From positions 1-15,473 of the forward strand of contig CAJUHL010000038.1 in NCBI GenBank assembly GCA_910586425.1: DNA of 15,473 nucleotides, given 5' to 3'. A model generated the notes under the pieces. It saw only the letters and a program-made list of their open reading frames with translations. It was not told the origin of the DNA and searched no databases. Positions 1 to 6,571 of this stretch are shown piece by piece (the first letter of the stretch is position 1; every line of letters begins with the position of its first letter). This stretch comes from an uncultured Bacilli bacterium. Lineage in GTDB: Bacteria > Bacillota_I > Bacilli_A > RF39 > UBA660. The translations under genes were made by a program, and so were the position numbers.

Positions 1-123
1 GCCTTGGGATGGGTGATGGCACACCCATAACTAGCACTACAACCTAACAGAAATGCACTGGTTAGCCGATACACTTCGGCAGTTAGCTAGAATCCCCTAC
101 CCTTTAGGCATGGGGAGTGTCAA
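1..123 (+). mobile_element. Right end of an IS200/IS605-type (TnpB) element with omegaRNA-like scaffold, partial
   Basis: The stretch is a chain of short hairpins: TGGGTG/CACCCA (10-15 with 22-27), CTAGC/GCTAG (31-35 with 86-90), CTAAC/GTTAG (44-48 with 61-65), GCCGA/TCGGC (65-69 with 76-80) and TCCCC/GGGGA (93-97 with 112-116). It ends in GGGGAGTGTCAA at 123. A C-run/G-run hairpin followed by a short AGTGTCAA-like tail is the usual right end of IS200/IS605 elements that carry tnpB. In such elements the 3' end of tnpB and this end form the omegaRNA, whose guide is the first bases of flanking DNA, here 124 onward. The tnpB gene lies mostly or wholly left of the window; the first 30-45 bases could be its last codons, but I cannot fix the frame. 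Family recognition is from memory of such ends, not from a search. Confidence 0.72.
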
Positions 124-132
124 TTTAAGTAC

Positions 133-147
133 TCAGCCTTTGGCTGA
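133..147 (-). terminator. Small hairpin behind the radical SAM gene, possible weak terminator
   Basis: TCAGCC-TTT-GGCTGA is a perfect 6-bp stem with a 3-base loop, starting 5 bases beyond the stop of the radical SAM gene. On the minus strand it is followed by GTACTTAAATT, which is a poor U-run. The transposon end begins only 9 bases further on, so the insertion may have replaced part of the original terminator tail. Confidence 0.4.
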
Positions 148-152
148 TTCCA

Positions 153-764
153 TTATTCAAATGCTCTGATTCTATATGTTACATTCAATTTTTCGCATAT
201 TTTACGACATTCTTCCTCTTCTTCCTCTGTAATTGTCGTTTTTACAGTGGTAAGAACTACATTTGGAATATATTTCTTTGCTTCTTCTGCAAACTGAAGA
301 GTTGCCTGATAGGCTTTATCTCCAAATTTACTCCTTACAATTTCATTGTACCGCTTTTCATTCGGTGTATTCAAACTGATAGATATTGTATCAATAAAAC
401 CTTTCATTTTTGGAATAATATTTTTTTCATGCAAAAGATTTCCATGTCCATTTGTATTCAGTCGTATCTTCTTTCCATAGGTCTTTTTTACAAACTCCGC
501 CACCTCAAGCATATCCTCAAAGCGTTCTGTCGGTTCGCCAAATCCGCAAAAAACTACTTCTTCGTATTCATCAAGACAGAACTTTGCAAATTCATTTTTT
601 ACTTCTTCAACAGAGGGTTCCCGTTCCAACCATAGAGTAGAAGATTCTCCCACAGTTTCTTTTTCATTTCTAAGGCAAAATACACAACGACAGTCACATC
701 TGTTTGTCATATTTACATACAGACCATTATGCACCTTATATAAGATTGTCATTCCCTTTGACAT
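153..764 (-). CDS. Radical SAM protein, TatD-associated family (203 aa)
   Basis: This is a small radical S-adenosylmethionine enzyme; the substrate is unknown. The 4Fe-4S/SAM motif CX3CX2C is Cys23, Cys27 and Cys30 (in TNRCDCRCVFC). A glycine-rich SAM-contacting motif of the GGEP kind appears as CGFGEPT (residues 73-79), followed by the expected strand motifs RLNTNGHG (101-108) and TISISLNTPN (126-135). About 200 residues means only the core partial barrel, with no extra C-terminal cluster domain. Length and N-terminal sequence match what I know of the family found next to or fused to TatD nucleases. No tatD is in the window, and the flank where it could lie is taken by a transposon end. The ATG is set by GGAGGAA at 771-777, 6 bases upstream. 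A sigma-A promoter lies at 800-828, so the gene is probably transcribed alone. Radical SAM fold: certain. Subfamily: likely. Confidence 0.88.
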   Translation of the reverse strand: MSKGMTILYKVHNGLYVNMTNRCDCRCVFCLRNEKETVGESSTLWLEREPSVEEVKNEFAKFCLDEYEEVVFCGFGEPTERFEDMLEVAEFVKKTYGKKIRLNTNGHGNLLHEKNIIPKMKGFIDTISISLNTPNEKRYNEIVRSKFGDKAYQATLQFAEEAKKYIPNVVLTTVKTTITEEEEEECRKICEKLNVTYRIRAFE

Positions 765-799
765 AATTTATTCCTCCAAATTAAAGATAATCATTTTTT

Positions 800-828
800 A
801 TTCTACCACTTTTTTCTGGATTTGAAAA
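800..828 (-). promoter_or_regulatory. Sigma-A promoter of the radical SAM gene
   Basis: On the minus strand TTTTCA (823-828) and TAGAAT (800-805) are 17 bases apart, with a TGG just before the -10. The start would fall near 793, giving a leader of about 30 nt that contains only the GGAGGAA ribosome-binding site. Confidence 0.55.
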
Positions 829-894
829 CCTGTTTTTTTATTTATATGAATGAAGATATTGTGTAATTTACACAAAAATCACAATTTCCTATAA

Positions 895-1100
895 AAGAAG
901 AAAGAGAGATTGCCTCATAAATGATTTGAATATCATTTATGAGGCAATCTCTTTTCCCTAAACCGTAGTAGAAAATCAGCCAAAATCAGTTATAAAACCA
1001 GCTGCTGAATTTCATATTTTCACAATACAGACTGTTTTACTGCCTGTATGAGTGTTTTATAAGATGAATTTCGTCTCTTATGAAGCCTGTAGGCTTCAAT
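895..1100 (-). ncRNA. Candidate small RNA between gltA and the radical SAM gene
   Basis: A minus-strand promoter (1107-1135) predicts a start near 1100, and a strong terminator-like stem ends near 905, giving an RNA of about 200 nt. In between I see a 7-bp hairpin TGAAGCC/GGCTTCA (1081-1087 with 1092-1098), ATAAGA/TCTTAT (1059-1064 with 1076-1081) and a CAC..ATACAG/CTGTAT..GTG stem (1021-1030 with 1044-1054). No frame longer than about ten codons is present. I do not recognise it as a known RNA family; its size would suit 6S RNA, but I cannot confirm that fold. The alternative is simply the 3' untranslated region of gltA with a chance promoter. Confidence 0.4.
905..952 (-). terminator. Perfect 21-bp stem-loop, terminator-like
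   Basis: The arms 905-925 and 932-952 are perfect inverted repeats of 21 bases around a 6-base loop (TTGAAT). On the minus strand the stem is followed by CTTTCTTCTTTT, on the plus strand by TTTTCCC, so it could stop transcription in either direction. It lies 245 bases beyond the gltA stop. The length of the stem is more than a terminator needs, so a mobile palindromic repeat is the alternative. Confidence 0.6.
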
Positions 1101-1106
1101 GTATTT

Positions 1107-1135
1107 ATTATAACATTAATCCAGACGTGAAACAA
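1107..1135 (-). promoter_or_regulatory. Extended -10 promoter downstream of gltA
   Basis: On the minus strand TTGTTT (1130-1135), a 17-base spacer and TATAAT (1107-1112) with an upstream TGT (extended -10) are seen. It starts transcription inside the gap after gltA, directed at the hairpins and terminator at 905-952 rather than at a gene. Confidence 0.5.
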
Positions 1136-1173
1136 GTGTTTTTTAGTATATTTTCATATTTTTTTACTGTTAT

Positions 1174-1198
1174 TTTACCTTTTTTCGGTAAATTTTTT
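1174..1198 (+). terminator. Plus-strand terminator-like hairpin at the 3' end of gltA
   Basis: TTTACC (1174-1179) and GGTAAA (1187-1192) form a 6-bp stem followed on the plus strand by TTTTTT (1193-1198). Only the plus-strand orientation has the U-run, yet no plus-strand gene is in the window. It would block antisense transcription from entering gltA. On the minus strand it is a plain hairpin without a U tail, just behind the gltA stop. Confidence 0.3.
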
Positions 1199-2558
1199 AT
1201 TTTCTGTCCTGAATTTCCTGATATTCTCTGTCTTCCACCTCTGCTAAATAGGCTGGCCTTATAATTTTATCCCCGCTAATCAGCTCTTCCAGTCTGTGTG
1301 CGCTCCAGCCCGCAATACGTGCAATTGCAAAAATCGGTGTATATAATTCCAATGGAATATTCAACATACTGTATACAAATCCGCTATAAAAGTCTACATT
1401 TGCACTTACTCCTTTGTATATCTTTCTTCTCTCAGAAATCACCTGTGGCGCAAGACGTTCTATCTTGGAATAGAGTGCAAAATCCTCTTCTCTGTGCTTT
1501 TCTACTGCAAGCTTCTCCACAAATCCCTTAAAGACAAGTGCTCTTGGGTCTGATATGGAGTATACGGCATGCCCCATTCCATAAATCAGGCCTTTTCTGT
1601 CAAATGCTTCTTTATTCAGCAGTCTGACCAGATATGCCTTTATTTCCTCTTCATCATTTAAATCCGAAACATTCTCCTGAATATCCTTCATCATTTCTAC
1701 AACCTTGATATTCGCCCCGCCATGCTTTGGCCCTTTTAAAGAACAGAGTGCTGCGGCTATCACAGAATAAGTATCTGCACCAGAGGATGTCACCACTCTT
1801 GTAGTAAAGGTTGAGTTGTTACCTCCGCCATGCTCCATATGCAACATCAATGCAATGTCAAGCACCCTGGCCTCAAGGTCTGTATACTGCATATCTGTTC
1901 TTAACATTCTTAGAATATTTTCCGCCATCGAAAGTCCCACATCCGGACGATGTATATAAAGATTACTGTCTAACCGGTAATGGCTGTATGCCTGATATCC
2001 GTATACCGCCAGCATAGGAAGTTGTCCAATTAACATAATACACTGTTTCAGAACATTCGCAAGACTTAAATCAGTTGCATATTTATCATAGGAAGCAAGA
2101 GTAAGCACACTTTTTGTCATGCTGCTCATAATATCAGAAGTTGGAGCCTTCATTACCACATCCCTGACAAAATTGTCTGGCAAAATTCTTAAATTTGACA
2201 AGACATCATCAAATTTTTCCAGTTCTGCATGATTTGGCAGATGTCCAAACAAAAGCAAAAATGCCGTCTCCTCAAATCCGAATCTTTTTTCTTTTACTAC
2301 TCCTGCTACTAAGTCTCTTACATCATAGCCTCTGTATACAAGTTTTCCGTCACATGGAGTTTTTATGCCATTTTCTATCTTGTATGCATCAATCCTTGAT
2401 ATATGCGAAATACCTGCCAGTACACCGTTTCCGTTTTTGTCACGAAGACCTCTTTTTACGTTGTATTGGTCGTATAAATCAATATCAATTTTATAGATAT
2501 CTTCATACTGATTTATCATTTTGGATGAATATTCTAAAACCTCTTTTTTATTTAACAC
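1197..2558 (-). CDS. gltA: Citrate synthase (Si type, clostridial)
   Basis: It condenses oxaloacetate with acetyl-CoA to citrate, the entry to the cytosolic oxidative TCA branch and 2-oxoglutarate for glutamate. Counting from the GTG at 2567, the catalytic set is complete: His282 in GPKHGGAN, His333 in GMGHAVY and Asp392 in NVDFYSG, with the family signature HGGGNNSTF at 246-254 and an arginine in GWSAHRLEE. About 450 residues is the usual size of the Gram-positive form. Two in-frame GTG codons compete for the start. The one at 2567 overlaps the ribosome-binding site AGAGGAAG (2567-2574), so I use the GTG at 2558, about ten bases from it. The gene has its own near-perfect promoter behind pyruvate kinase, and no terminator separates the two, so read-through is also possible. 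A 2-methylcitrate synthase side activity cannot be excluded from sequence. Confidence 0.93.
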   Translation of the reverse strand: MLNKKEVLEYSSKMINQYEDIYKIDIDLYDQYNVKRGLRDKNGNGVLAGISHISRIDAYKIENGIKTPCDGKLVYRGYDVRDLVAGVVKEKRFGFEETAFLLLFGHLPNHAELEKFDDVLSNLRILPDNFVRDVVMKAPTSDIMSSMTKSVLTLASYDKYATDLSLANVLKQCIMLIGQLPMLAVYGYQAYSHYRLDSNLYIHRPDVGLSMAENILRMLRTDMQYTDLEARVLDIALMLHMEHGGGNNSTFTTRVVTSSGADTYSVIAAALCSLKGPKHGGANIKVVEMMKDIQENVSDLNDEEEIKAYLVRLLNKEAFDRKGLIYGMGHAVYSISDPRALVFKGFVEKLAVEKHREEDFALYSKIERLAPQVISERRKIYKGVSANVDFYSGFVYSMLNIPLELYTPIFAIARIAGWSAHRLEELISGDKIIRPAYLAEVEDREYQEIQDRK

Positions 2559-2630
2559 TTTACACACTTCCTCTCGGTATATATAACTCTGGGCTATATT
2601 GTTTCATGGTAAACAGTTTCATTTTGAACT

Positions 2631-2659
2631 ATTATAATATAAAGGAAGGGGTTTGTCAA
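2631..2659 (-). promoter_or_regulatory. Consensus sigma-A promoter of gltA
   Basis: On the minus strand TTGACA (2654-2659) and TATAAT (2631-2636) are exactly 17 bases apart, the full consensus. Transcription should start near 2624. Just downstream the heptamer ATGAAAC occurs twice on the minus strand (2616-2622 and 2601-2607), 15 bases apart, and TGTTT/AAACA (2600-2604 with 2611-2615) forms a short dyad. Such repeats at the start site of so strong a promoter could be a repressor site; that is inference. Confidence 0.85.
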
Positions 2660-2682
2660 GGTAAAGTAAAGATGGTCTTCTT

Positions 2683-4425
2683 TTACGAATTGCTGCACAC
2701 AATTCCTTTCTCGCTATCCATTATCACATAAGCCCCGTTTTTCAAGATATGTGTCGCATGCTCGGCTCCGATAATCACAGGAATATCAAGTGTCAGCCCC
2801 ACAATGGATGCATGTGAATCCGGCTTTCCGTTTTCTGTAATAATTCCCGAAGCCTCCTTTAACTGCTCCATCATGCTGTTATCTGTCTCTGAAACTACTA
2901 CAATATCTCCTTGTTTAAAATAAGTTTTTAATTCCAGCGCATTTTTACATACACATAAATTTGCCTTTGCAGTCAACTTATTCACTCCGGTTCCCTTTAT
3001 CAGAATATGTCCTGCAATATGCACTTTAATCATATTTGTGGTTCCGGGTACTCCAAGCGGAAGACCTGCTGTGATTACGGTTAAATCTCCCTGCTTTATA
3101 ATTCCCTTTTTCATTGCCACATCTACCACATGGTCAAACAAATCGTCTGTATTATCCTGATTTTCAAGCTTTACCGGAATCACACCCCATGAAAGATTCA
3201 GATGTCTGCATACATACTCATTTGGACTGCCTCCGATAATTGGACAGGAAGGTCTGTATTTCGAAACCATTCTTGCAGTTCCACCAAGCTTTGTCACTGT
3301 GATAATTGCAGCGGCATTTAAATCAAGAGCTGTCGTACAGGTGGCATGAGAAATGGCATTTGTAATATTGCCCTTTACAAAATATTTTCCATTTTCAAAC
3401 TTTTCCTTATAGTTAATATCCTGTTCTGTTCGAACGGCAATTCTCACCATAGTCTTTAAAGCCTCTACCGGATATTGTCCGGCAGCAGTTTCTCCGGAAA
3501 GCATAATAGCACTTGTTCCATCATAAATCGCATTTGCCACATCTGTTGCCTCAGCTCGTGTAGGACGTGGATTTTTCATCATGGAGTCAAGCATCTGTGT
3601 AGCAGTAATTACCTGCTTTCCAGCCTCTCTTGCCTTTTTTATAATTTCCTTCTGGATAACCGGAACATCTTCTAATGGTATTTCCACGCCCATATCGCCT
3701 CTTGCAATCATAATACCATCTGAAACCCGAATAATTTCCTCAATATTATTCACGCCCTGCATATTTTCAATTTTTGCAATAATATTCATGGTCTTGCATT
3801 TCTTTTCCTGAAAAATCTTTCTTATCTCAAGAATATCCTCTGCTGTTCTGGTAAAAGATGCCGCCACAAAATCAAATCCATTTTCGATTCCAAAAGTAAT
3901 ATCATCATAATCCTTCTGACTGATAAATGGCATGGTAAGCTCCACGCCCGGCACATTCACGCCCTTGTGGTCGGTAACTTCTCCCTCGTTCAGCACCTTA
4001 CAGACAATATCCGTATCGGAAATATTTTGTATCTCAAGCTCAATCAGTCCATCATCAATTAAAATATGAACTCCTTTTTTTACATCATGCACCAGATTTT
4101 TATAACTGATGGAAACCTGATGCTCATCTCCTTCTACTTCTTTTGTTGTAAATGTAAATAACTGGCCTTTCTTAAGAAAAATTTTATGATTTTTAAAATT
4201 TCCAATACGAATTTCAGGCCCTCTTGTATCCAGAAGCGTTGCAACCGGCAAATCAAGACGTTCCCTCAATTCCTCTATTTTTCTTAAGTTTTCAAGATGA
4301 CGGCTGTAATCCTGATGTGAAAAATTAAATCTGGCAACATCCATACCCTCTAACATCAATTGTTTCATAATGTTAATATCCTGTGTTGCCGGACCAAGAG
4401 TACATATAATTTTTGTTTTTCTCAT
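2683..4425 (-). CDS. pyk: Pyruvate kinase with C-terminal PEP-utilizer domain (580 aa)
   Basis: It converts phosphoenolpyruvate and ADP to pyruvate and ATP, the last step of glycolysis, in the cytosol. Domains in order: barrel start with ARFNFSH (31-37), lid domain about 74-168 beginning after DTRGPEIR, rest of the barrel with AKIEN (Lys218), ARGDMGVEIP (241-250) and ATQMLDSM (275-282), regulatory C domain about 350-474, and an extra mobile domain about 490-575. The extra domain keeps the histidine (His538) in PDSHASIVGL, which in PEP synthase and PPDK relatives is the phosphorylated residue in TSHA. This layout is the Bacillus/Clostridia form of about 585 residues. The ATG gives the standard start MRKTKIICTLGP, but only weak AAAGTG lies upstream; a good AAAGGAG is 31 bases away, behind a hairpin (see the leader entry). 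Own promoter; followed directly by the gltA promoter with no terminator seen. Confidence 0.96.
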   Translation of the reverse strand: MRKTKIICTLGPATQDINIMKQLMLEGMDVARFNFSHQDYSRHLENLRKIEELRERLDLPVATLLDTRGPEIRIGNFKNHKIFLKKGQLFTFTTKEVEGDEHQVSISYKNLVHDVKKGVHILIDDGLIELEIQNISDTDIVCKVLNEGEVTDHKGVNVPGVELTMPFISQKDYDDITFGIENGFDFVAASFTRTAEDILEIRKIFQEKKCKTMNIIAKIENMQGVNNIEEIIRVSDGIMIARGDMGVEIPLEDVPVIQKEIIKKAREAGKQVITATQMLDSMMKNPRPTRAEATDVANAIYDGTSAIMLSGETAAGQYPVEALKTMVRIAVRTEQDINYKEKFENGKYFVKGNITNAISHATCTTALDLNAAAIITVTKLGGTARMVSKYRPSCPIIGGSPNEYVCRHLNLSWGVIPVKLENQDNTDDLFDHVVDVAMKKGIIKQGDLTVITAGLPLGVPGTTNMIKVHIAGHILIKGTGVNKLTAKANLCVCKNALELKTYFKQGDIVVVSETDNSMMEQLKEASGIITENGKPDSHASIVGLTLDIPVIIGAEHATHILKNGAYVIMDSEKGIVCSNS

Positions 4426-4466
4426 ATTTTCACTTTGGAGCTAAAAAGCTCTTCTACTCCTTTCAT
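4426..4466 (-). promoter_or_regulatory. Leader of pyk: remote ribosome-binding site, hairpin and 14-codon frame
   Basis: The only strong ribosome-binding site, AAAGGAGT (4456-4463), is 31 bases before the pyk ATG. Between them is a perfect 5-bp hairpin GAGCT-TTTT-AGCTC (4438-4451). An ATG at 4466 opens a 14-codon frame (MKGVEELFSSKVKI) whose TGA overlaps the pyk ATG as ATGA. The GGAG can also pair with CTCC at the hairpin's far side. Either the hairpin brings the site closer to the start, or the short frame couples translation to pyk; both are inference. Confidence 0.4.
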
Positions 4467-4484
4467 TTATTTTATAATACTCTT

Positions 4485-4514
4485 ATCATAACATTGATTA
4501 CCTGTCTTAATCAA
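4485..4514 (-). promoter_or_regulatory. pyk promoter with inverted repeat over the -35
   Basis: On the minus strand TTGATT (4509-4514), 18 bases, then TATGAT (4485-4490). The -35 is one arm of a perfect dyad TTGATTA-N7-TAATCAA (4494-4500 with 4508-4514), which fits an operator for a dimeric regulator of glycolysis. No regulator gene is nearby to name it. Confidence 0.55.
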
Positions 4515-4526
4515 GAAAAACTTTGG

Positions 4527-4549
4527 AAAAAAATGCCAGCTTCGCATTT
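4527..4549 (-). terminator. Intrinsic terminator of the panBC operon
   Basis: On the minus strand AAATGC (4544-4549), a 7-base loop and GCATTT (4531-4536) run into seven Us (4527-4533). It lies 12 bases behind the panC stop and upstream of the pyk promoter, so it ends the pan operon. Confidence 0.75.
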
Positions 4550-4560
4550 ATTCTAATTTT

Positions 4561-5427
4561 TTATGATATATTTTGTTCACTCTCTATCTTCATTATAAAA
4601 TTATCAATCAATCTTGTCTTCCCTATATAGACAGCAACTGCCACTAATATTTCACCTTTTATTTCTTCTATGCTTTCAAGTGTCTGAAAATCAACGATTT
4701 CCACATAATCAATTTTTGCAAGAGGCATGGTTTCTATTATCTGTATAATCATCTGTTTGATTTGGGAACTTCTTCGCTCTCCGTTTTCAATCTGCTCTTT
4801 TCCTTTTTGAAGTGCTTGATTTAAAATAACGGCCTGTTTTCGTTCCTCTTCATTCAGATAAGTATTTCTGGAGCTTTTTGCCAAACCATCCTCCTCGCGA
4901 ATAATTGGACAGCCTACAATCTTAATATCAAAATTCAAATCCTCTACCATATGTTTGATAACAGCAAGCTGCTGTGCATCTTTTTGTCCAAAATAGGCTC
5001 TGTCAGGCTGTACAATATGAAAGAGCTTGGAAACAACTGTACATACACCGCTAAAGTGTGTTGGTCTGGTTTTGCCACACAATCCCTGTGTCAATGTGCG
5101 CATATCCACATAAGTAGAGTAATTTTGATGATACATTTCTGACGGTTCTGGATGAAACACAAGTGCTGCACCTGCCTCTTGACAGAGCGCTGCATCTCTG
5201 TCCAAATCTCTGGGATAGGTTTCCAAGTCCTCTCCAGGAGCAAATTGTGTGGGATTTACAAATACACTGACCACTACTTTATCATTTTCCTTTACTGCCG
5301 CATCAATCAGACTTTTATGTCCCTCATGAAGATAACCCATAGTAGGCACCAGTCCTACTGTCAGCCCCTGTTTTTTCCATTCCTTTATCTGTTCTCTTAC
5401 TTCGTTTATTGTTGATATGATATTCAT
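4561..5427 (-). CDS. panC: Pantothenate synthetase (pantoate-beta-alanine ligase, 288 aa)
   Basis: It joins pantoate and beta-alanine with ATP, through a pantoyl-adenylate, to make pantothenate, the coenzyme A precursor; it is cytosolic. The nucleotidyl-transferase HIGH-type motif is PTMGYLHEGH (28-37). Substrate loops VNPTQF (57-62) and GQKDAQQL (147-154) and the KMSKS-like stretch REEDGLAKSSRN (177-188) are all intact. The length is normal for the family. The start is set by AGGAAAGG about 10 bases before the ATG. It lies 64 bases behind panB with no terminator between, so the two form one operon under the panB leader, ended by the hairpin at 4527-4549. No panD (aspartate decarboxylase) or panE (ketopantoate reductase) is in the window, so beta-alanine and the pantoate reduction must come from elsewhere. 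Confidence 0.96.
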   Translation of the reverse strand: MNIISTINEVREQIKEWKKQGLTVGLVPTMGYLHEGHKSLIDAAVKENDKVVVSVFVNPTQFAPGEDLETYPRDLDRDAALCQEAGAALVFHPEPSEMYHQNYSTYVDMRTLTQGLCGKTRPTHFSGVCTVVSKLFHIVQPDRAYFGQKDAQQLAVIKHMVEDLNFDIKIVGCPIIREEDGLAKSSRNTYLNEEERKQAVILNQALQKGKEQIENGERRSSQIKQMIIQIIETMPLAKIDYVEIVDFQTLESIEEIKGEILVAVAVYIGKTRLIDNFIMKIESEQNIS

Positions 5428-5491
5428 AGCTTTTCTACCTTTCCTGATAGTATTGTGAAAATATTATTTTCCATATATTTTTTCTATTTCT

Positions 5492-6325
5492 TTAATATAA
5501 TTTTTCTATTATCTCATCAGAAATTACGTATTCCTGTTCTTTTGCCGGAAATACACCTGAATGAACTTCATTTTTATATTCTTTAAATGCTTCTTTCATG
5601 ATTTCACCTACATTTGCGTATTTTTTTACAAATTTCGGGGTAAAATCAGAAAACATTCCCAATAAATCCTGATAAACCAATATCTGCCCGTCACATTGAT
5701 TTCCTGCACCGATTCCGATGGTTGGAATTGTCAGTTCCTTTGTGATAAGAGCAGCAAGCTTTGATGGAACACACTCCAGAACCACCGCAAATGCGCCGGC
5801 CTTTTCCACTGCCCTAGCATCTTCTAAAAGTTTTTTTGCAGCTTCTTCGGTTTTTCCCTGTACTCTGTGGCCACCAAATGCATGAATTGACTGAGGCGTC
5901 AAACCAAGATGAGCCATTACTGGTATTCCTGCATTTGTAATTGCCTGAATCTGCGGACATACAGTTTTTCCACCTTCAAGCTTTACTGCGCCGGCTCGCC
6001 CTTCTTTCATAAGTCTTCCGGCATTGACAAGGGCATCGTATATAGAGGTTTGATATGACATAAATGGCATATCAATTACTACTAATGCATTTTTAGCTCC
6101 TCTGGACACTGCCGCACCATGATGAATCATATCTTCCATAGTGACAGATATGGTATCTTCATAGCCTAGCACTACATTTCCGAGTGAATCTCCTACCAGA
6201 ATACTGTCTATACCGGATTCATCCATAAGCTTGGCGATAGAATAGTCATAGGCGGTAAGCATAGTAATTTTTTCGTTATTTAATTTTGCATTTTTAAAGG
6301 TAAGTACTGAAGTTTTTTGTGACAT
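5492..6325 (-). CDS. panB: 3-methyl-2-oxobutanoate hydroxymethyltransferase (277 aa)
   Basis: It moves a hydroxymethyl group from methylene-tetrahydrofolate to ketoisovalerate, giving ketopantoate, the first committed step of pantothenate synthesis. The metal ligands match the E. coli enzyme: Asp45 ([14 protein letters not shown]), Asp84 (DMPF) and Glu117 (VKLEGG); Glu184 in LECVP is the expected general base. Further family blocks are [12 protein letters not shown] (141-152) and [14 protein letters not shown] (201-214). Full length. The ATG follows AGGAGG at 8 bases. It is the first gene of panB-panC. The leader, about 210 nt from the promoter at 6543-6571, contains a pan-motif hairpin inside a terminator-like stem, so expression is probably controlled by transcription attenuation; what the RNA senses is not visible. 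Confidence 0.97.
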   Translation of the reverse strand: MSQKTSVLTFKNAKLNNEKITMLTAYDYSIAKLMDESGIDSILVGDSLGNVVLGYEDTISVTMEDMIHHGAAVSRGAKNALVVIDMPFMSYQTSIYDALVNAGRLMKEGRAGAVKLEGGKTVCPQIQAITNAGIPVMAHLGLTPQSIHAFGGHRVQGKTEEAAKKLLEDARAVEKAGAFAVVLECVPSKLAALITKELTIPTIGIGAGNQCDGQILVYQDLLGMFSDFTPKFVKKYANVGEIMKEAFKEYKNEVHSGVFPAKEQEYVISDEIIEKLY

Positions 6326-6379
6326 GATAAAATCCTCCTGAAATTTTTAAATTATTTTTCGAGGAAATTTTTGAATCAT

Positions 6380-6452
6380 AAAAAATACTGTACCAAGTGA
6401 ATTTCTTCTAAAAGTCGCCTCCTCGTAGACGCTTTTCTGGTTGATGCAGTAT
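6380..6452 (-). ncRNA. pan RNA motif in the panB leader, with terminator-like closing stem
   Basis: Read on the minus strand, bases 6410-6436 fold as AAAAG-CGUCU-(A)-C-[GAG]-G-AGGCG-(A)-CUUUU: an 11-bp stem with two single bulged As, at 6426 (5' side) and 6415 (3' side), and a 3-base loop. A stem broken by two conserved bulged As in front of pan genes is the published hallmark of the pan motif, a riboswitch candidate. Outside it, 6441-6452 pairs with 6385-6396 (12 positions, one C/A mismatch, one wobble), followed by UUUUU (6380-6384), as in an intrinsic terminator. A further hairpin GCTCT-GAC-AGAGC (6461-6473) precedes it. Identification rests on position plus the two bulged As; I could not run a covariance model. 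Confidence 0.72.
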
Positions 6453-6476
6453 AGTGATAAGCTCTGACAGAGCCGG

Positions 6477-6515
6477 TGTAAAAAGATACATTTGATGTAA
6501 AAAAGATACATTTTC
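6477..6515. repeat. Two tandem ~19-bp repeats, possibly a lone IS21-family end
   Basis: TGTAAAAAGATACATTT (6477-6493) recurs with one extra A as TGTAAAAAAGATACATTT (6496-6513), and a further TGTA follows at 6516. Ends of IS21-family elements begin with TG and carry such repeated internal copies. No istA/istB remnant and no opposite end is seen nearby. In the minus strand the repeats lie within the long panB leader. Alternatives: a protein-binding array or a plain duplication. Confidence 0.45.
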
Positions 6516-6542
6516 TGTACAGGCAGAATAATGCTCGGTTAG

Positions 6543-6571
6543 ATAGTAACATATTTTATGAAGGTTTTCAA
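6543..6571 (-). promoter_or_regulatory. Promoter of the panBC operon
   Basis: On the minus strand TTGAAA (6566-6571), 17 bases, then TACTAT (6543-6548). The start near 6536 gives a leader of about 210 nt with the repeats and the pan hairpin. A promoter nearer to panB is weaker (TTCACT, 15 bases, TATGAT, overlapping the pan terminator stem), which favours this one. Confidence 0.6.

Noticed and set aside
1..45. C-terminal codons of tnpB
   Set aside because: Three frames end in stops within 45 bases and none shows a TnpB signature, so no coding call is made.
2195..2731. 178-codon plus-strand frame over the start of gltA
   Set aside because: It runs antisense through the gltA coding region and promoter, has low-complexity Leu/His-rich content and no ribosome-binding site.
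6461..6473. GCTCT-GAC-AGAGC as a second pan hairpin
   Set aside because: It is a plain 5-bp stem without bulged As, so it does not match the pan pattern.
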